Of a stretch of DNA of 64,000 bases, positions 63,978 through 64,000 are shown in pieces. A program made the position numbers and the translations under genes. Positions within the stretch are counted from its first letter, which is position 1, and each line of letters begins with the position of its first letter. The notes beneath the pieces were generated by a model. It searched no databases. It was not told the origin of the DNA and saw only the letters and a program-made list of their open reading frames with translations. The DNA is from Pseudorhodobacter turbinis (lineage in GTDB: Bacteria > Pseudomonadota > Alphaproteobacteria > Rhodobacterales > Rhodobacteraceae). The stretch covers positions 682,001 to 746,000 of the forward strand of contig NZ_CP039964.1 of the NCBI RefSeq assembly GCF_005234135.1, in the 5' to 3' direction.

Positions 63978-64000
63978 ATGACGCAAATCATACCCGCGCA
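63978..64000 (+). CDS. Possible start of a plus-strand gene cut by the window edge
   Basis: An ATG at 63978 preceded by AAAGGGAAA opens a frame (MTQIIPA) that runs off the window. The divergent placement relative to the SDR gene fits a real start, but only seven codons are visible and no function can be given. Confidence 0.3.

Noticed and set aside
1..64000. tRNA, rRNA, CRISPR arrays, insertion sequences, integrases or attachment sites
   Set aside because: I looked through the intergenic stretches and ORF products and found no tRNA arm pattern, spaced direct repeats, transposase or integrase.

Overview
This window is 64 kb of alphaproteobacterial chromosome, most likely from the Roseobacter/Rhodobacterales group. 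I infer this from GC-rich coding sequence with short spacers, a HemB of the cysteine-free type, a membrane protein of the kind usually labelled 'component of SufBCD complex' upstream of mfd, a roseobacter-type 106-residue protein opposite efp, a PopZ-like protein near tolC, and a YafY-like regulator lacking a WYL domain. It is almost entirely core genome: no rRNA, tRNA, CRISPR array, insertion sequence, prophage or integrase was seen. Genes are very tightly packed, and no gene-free stretch exceeds about 300 bases.

Layout, left half. A SulP anion transporter faces rpsB-tsf (translation), which diverges from psuK-psuG (pseudouridine breakdown) and a DUF502 membrane protein. A minus-strand operon bdhA / pentapeptide protein / patatin-like hydrolase suggests polyhydroxybutyrate or 3-hydroxybutyrate metabolism. 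Just upstream, on the same strand, is a compact small-RNA-like unit (promoter, hairpin, terminator). Then come a YejA-like periplasmic binding protein, an entericidin-like lipoprotein, a FrnE/DsbA thiol protein and a Bcr/CflA efflux pump. They are followed by mfd with its coupled membrane protein, hemB, a Tat-type SYLF lipoprotein, a beta-hydroxyacid dehydrogenase, a penicillin-acylase-family hydrolase, gph, the glmU-glmS-alkD-like operon (cell-wall amino sugars) and moaA.

Layout, right half. A small lipoprotein is coupled to an acyl-CoA synthetase. Next are a YeeE/YedE transporter, a DUF3422 protein, pntAB (NADPH supply), a methyltransferase-like membrane protein, kynU-kynA (tryptophan to anthranilate), an L,D-transpeptidase lipoprotein, a PuuD-like amidotransferase, CorA, and a RES/Xre toxin-antitoxin pair with a palindrome in its promoter. 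Then follow a class V aminotransferase, an MsbA-like exporter, YgfZ, efp, a PopZ-like protein, a Pcm-like/TolC pair, a GST, idi-hemF, a phosphomannomutase, surE-pcm-nlpD-like, tatABC with a coupled AAA ATPase, a YafY-like regulator with a probable operator, an FbpC-like ATPase, and an operon of an atypical SDR, a glycosyltransferase and an atypical histidine phosphatase.

The most interesting features are the small-RNA unit near 8.8 kb, the bdhA/pentapeptide/patatin operon, the SDR/glycosyltransferase/phosphatase operon in which two enzymes lack standard active-site residues, an operator-like palindrome in front of the YafY-like gene, and the unusually tight tail-to-tail packing (four convergent pairs share overlapping stop codons). 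I found no obviously new defence or mobile system.
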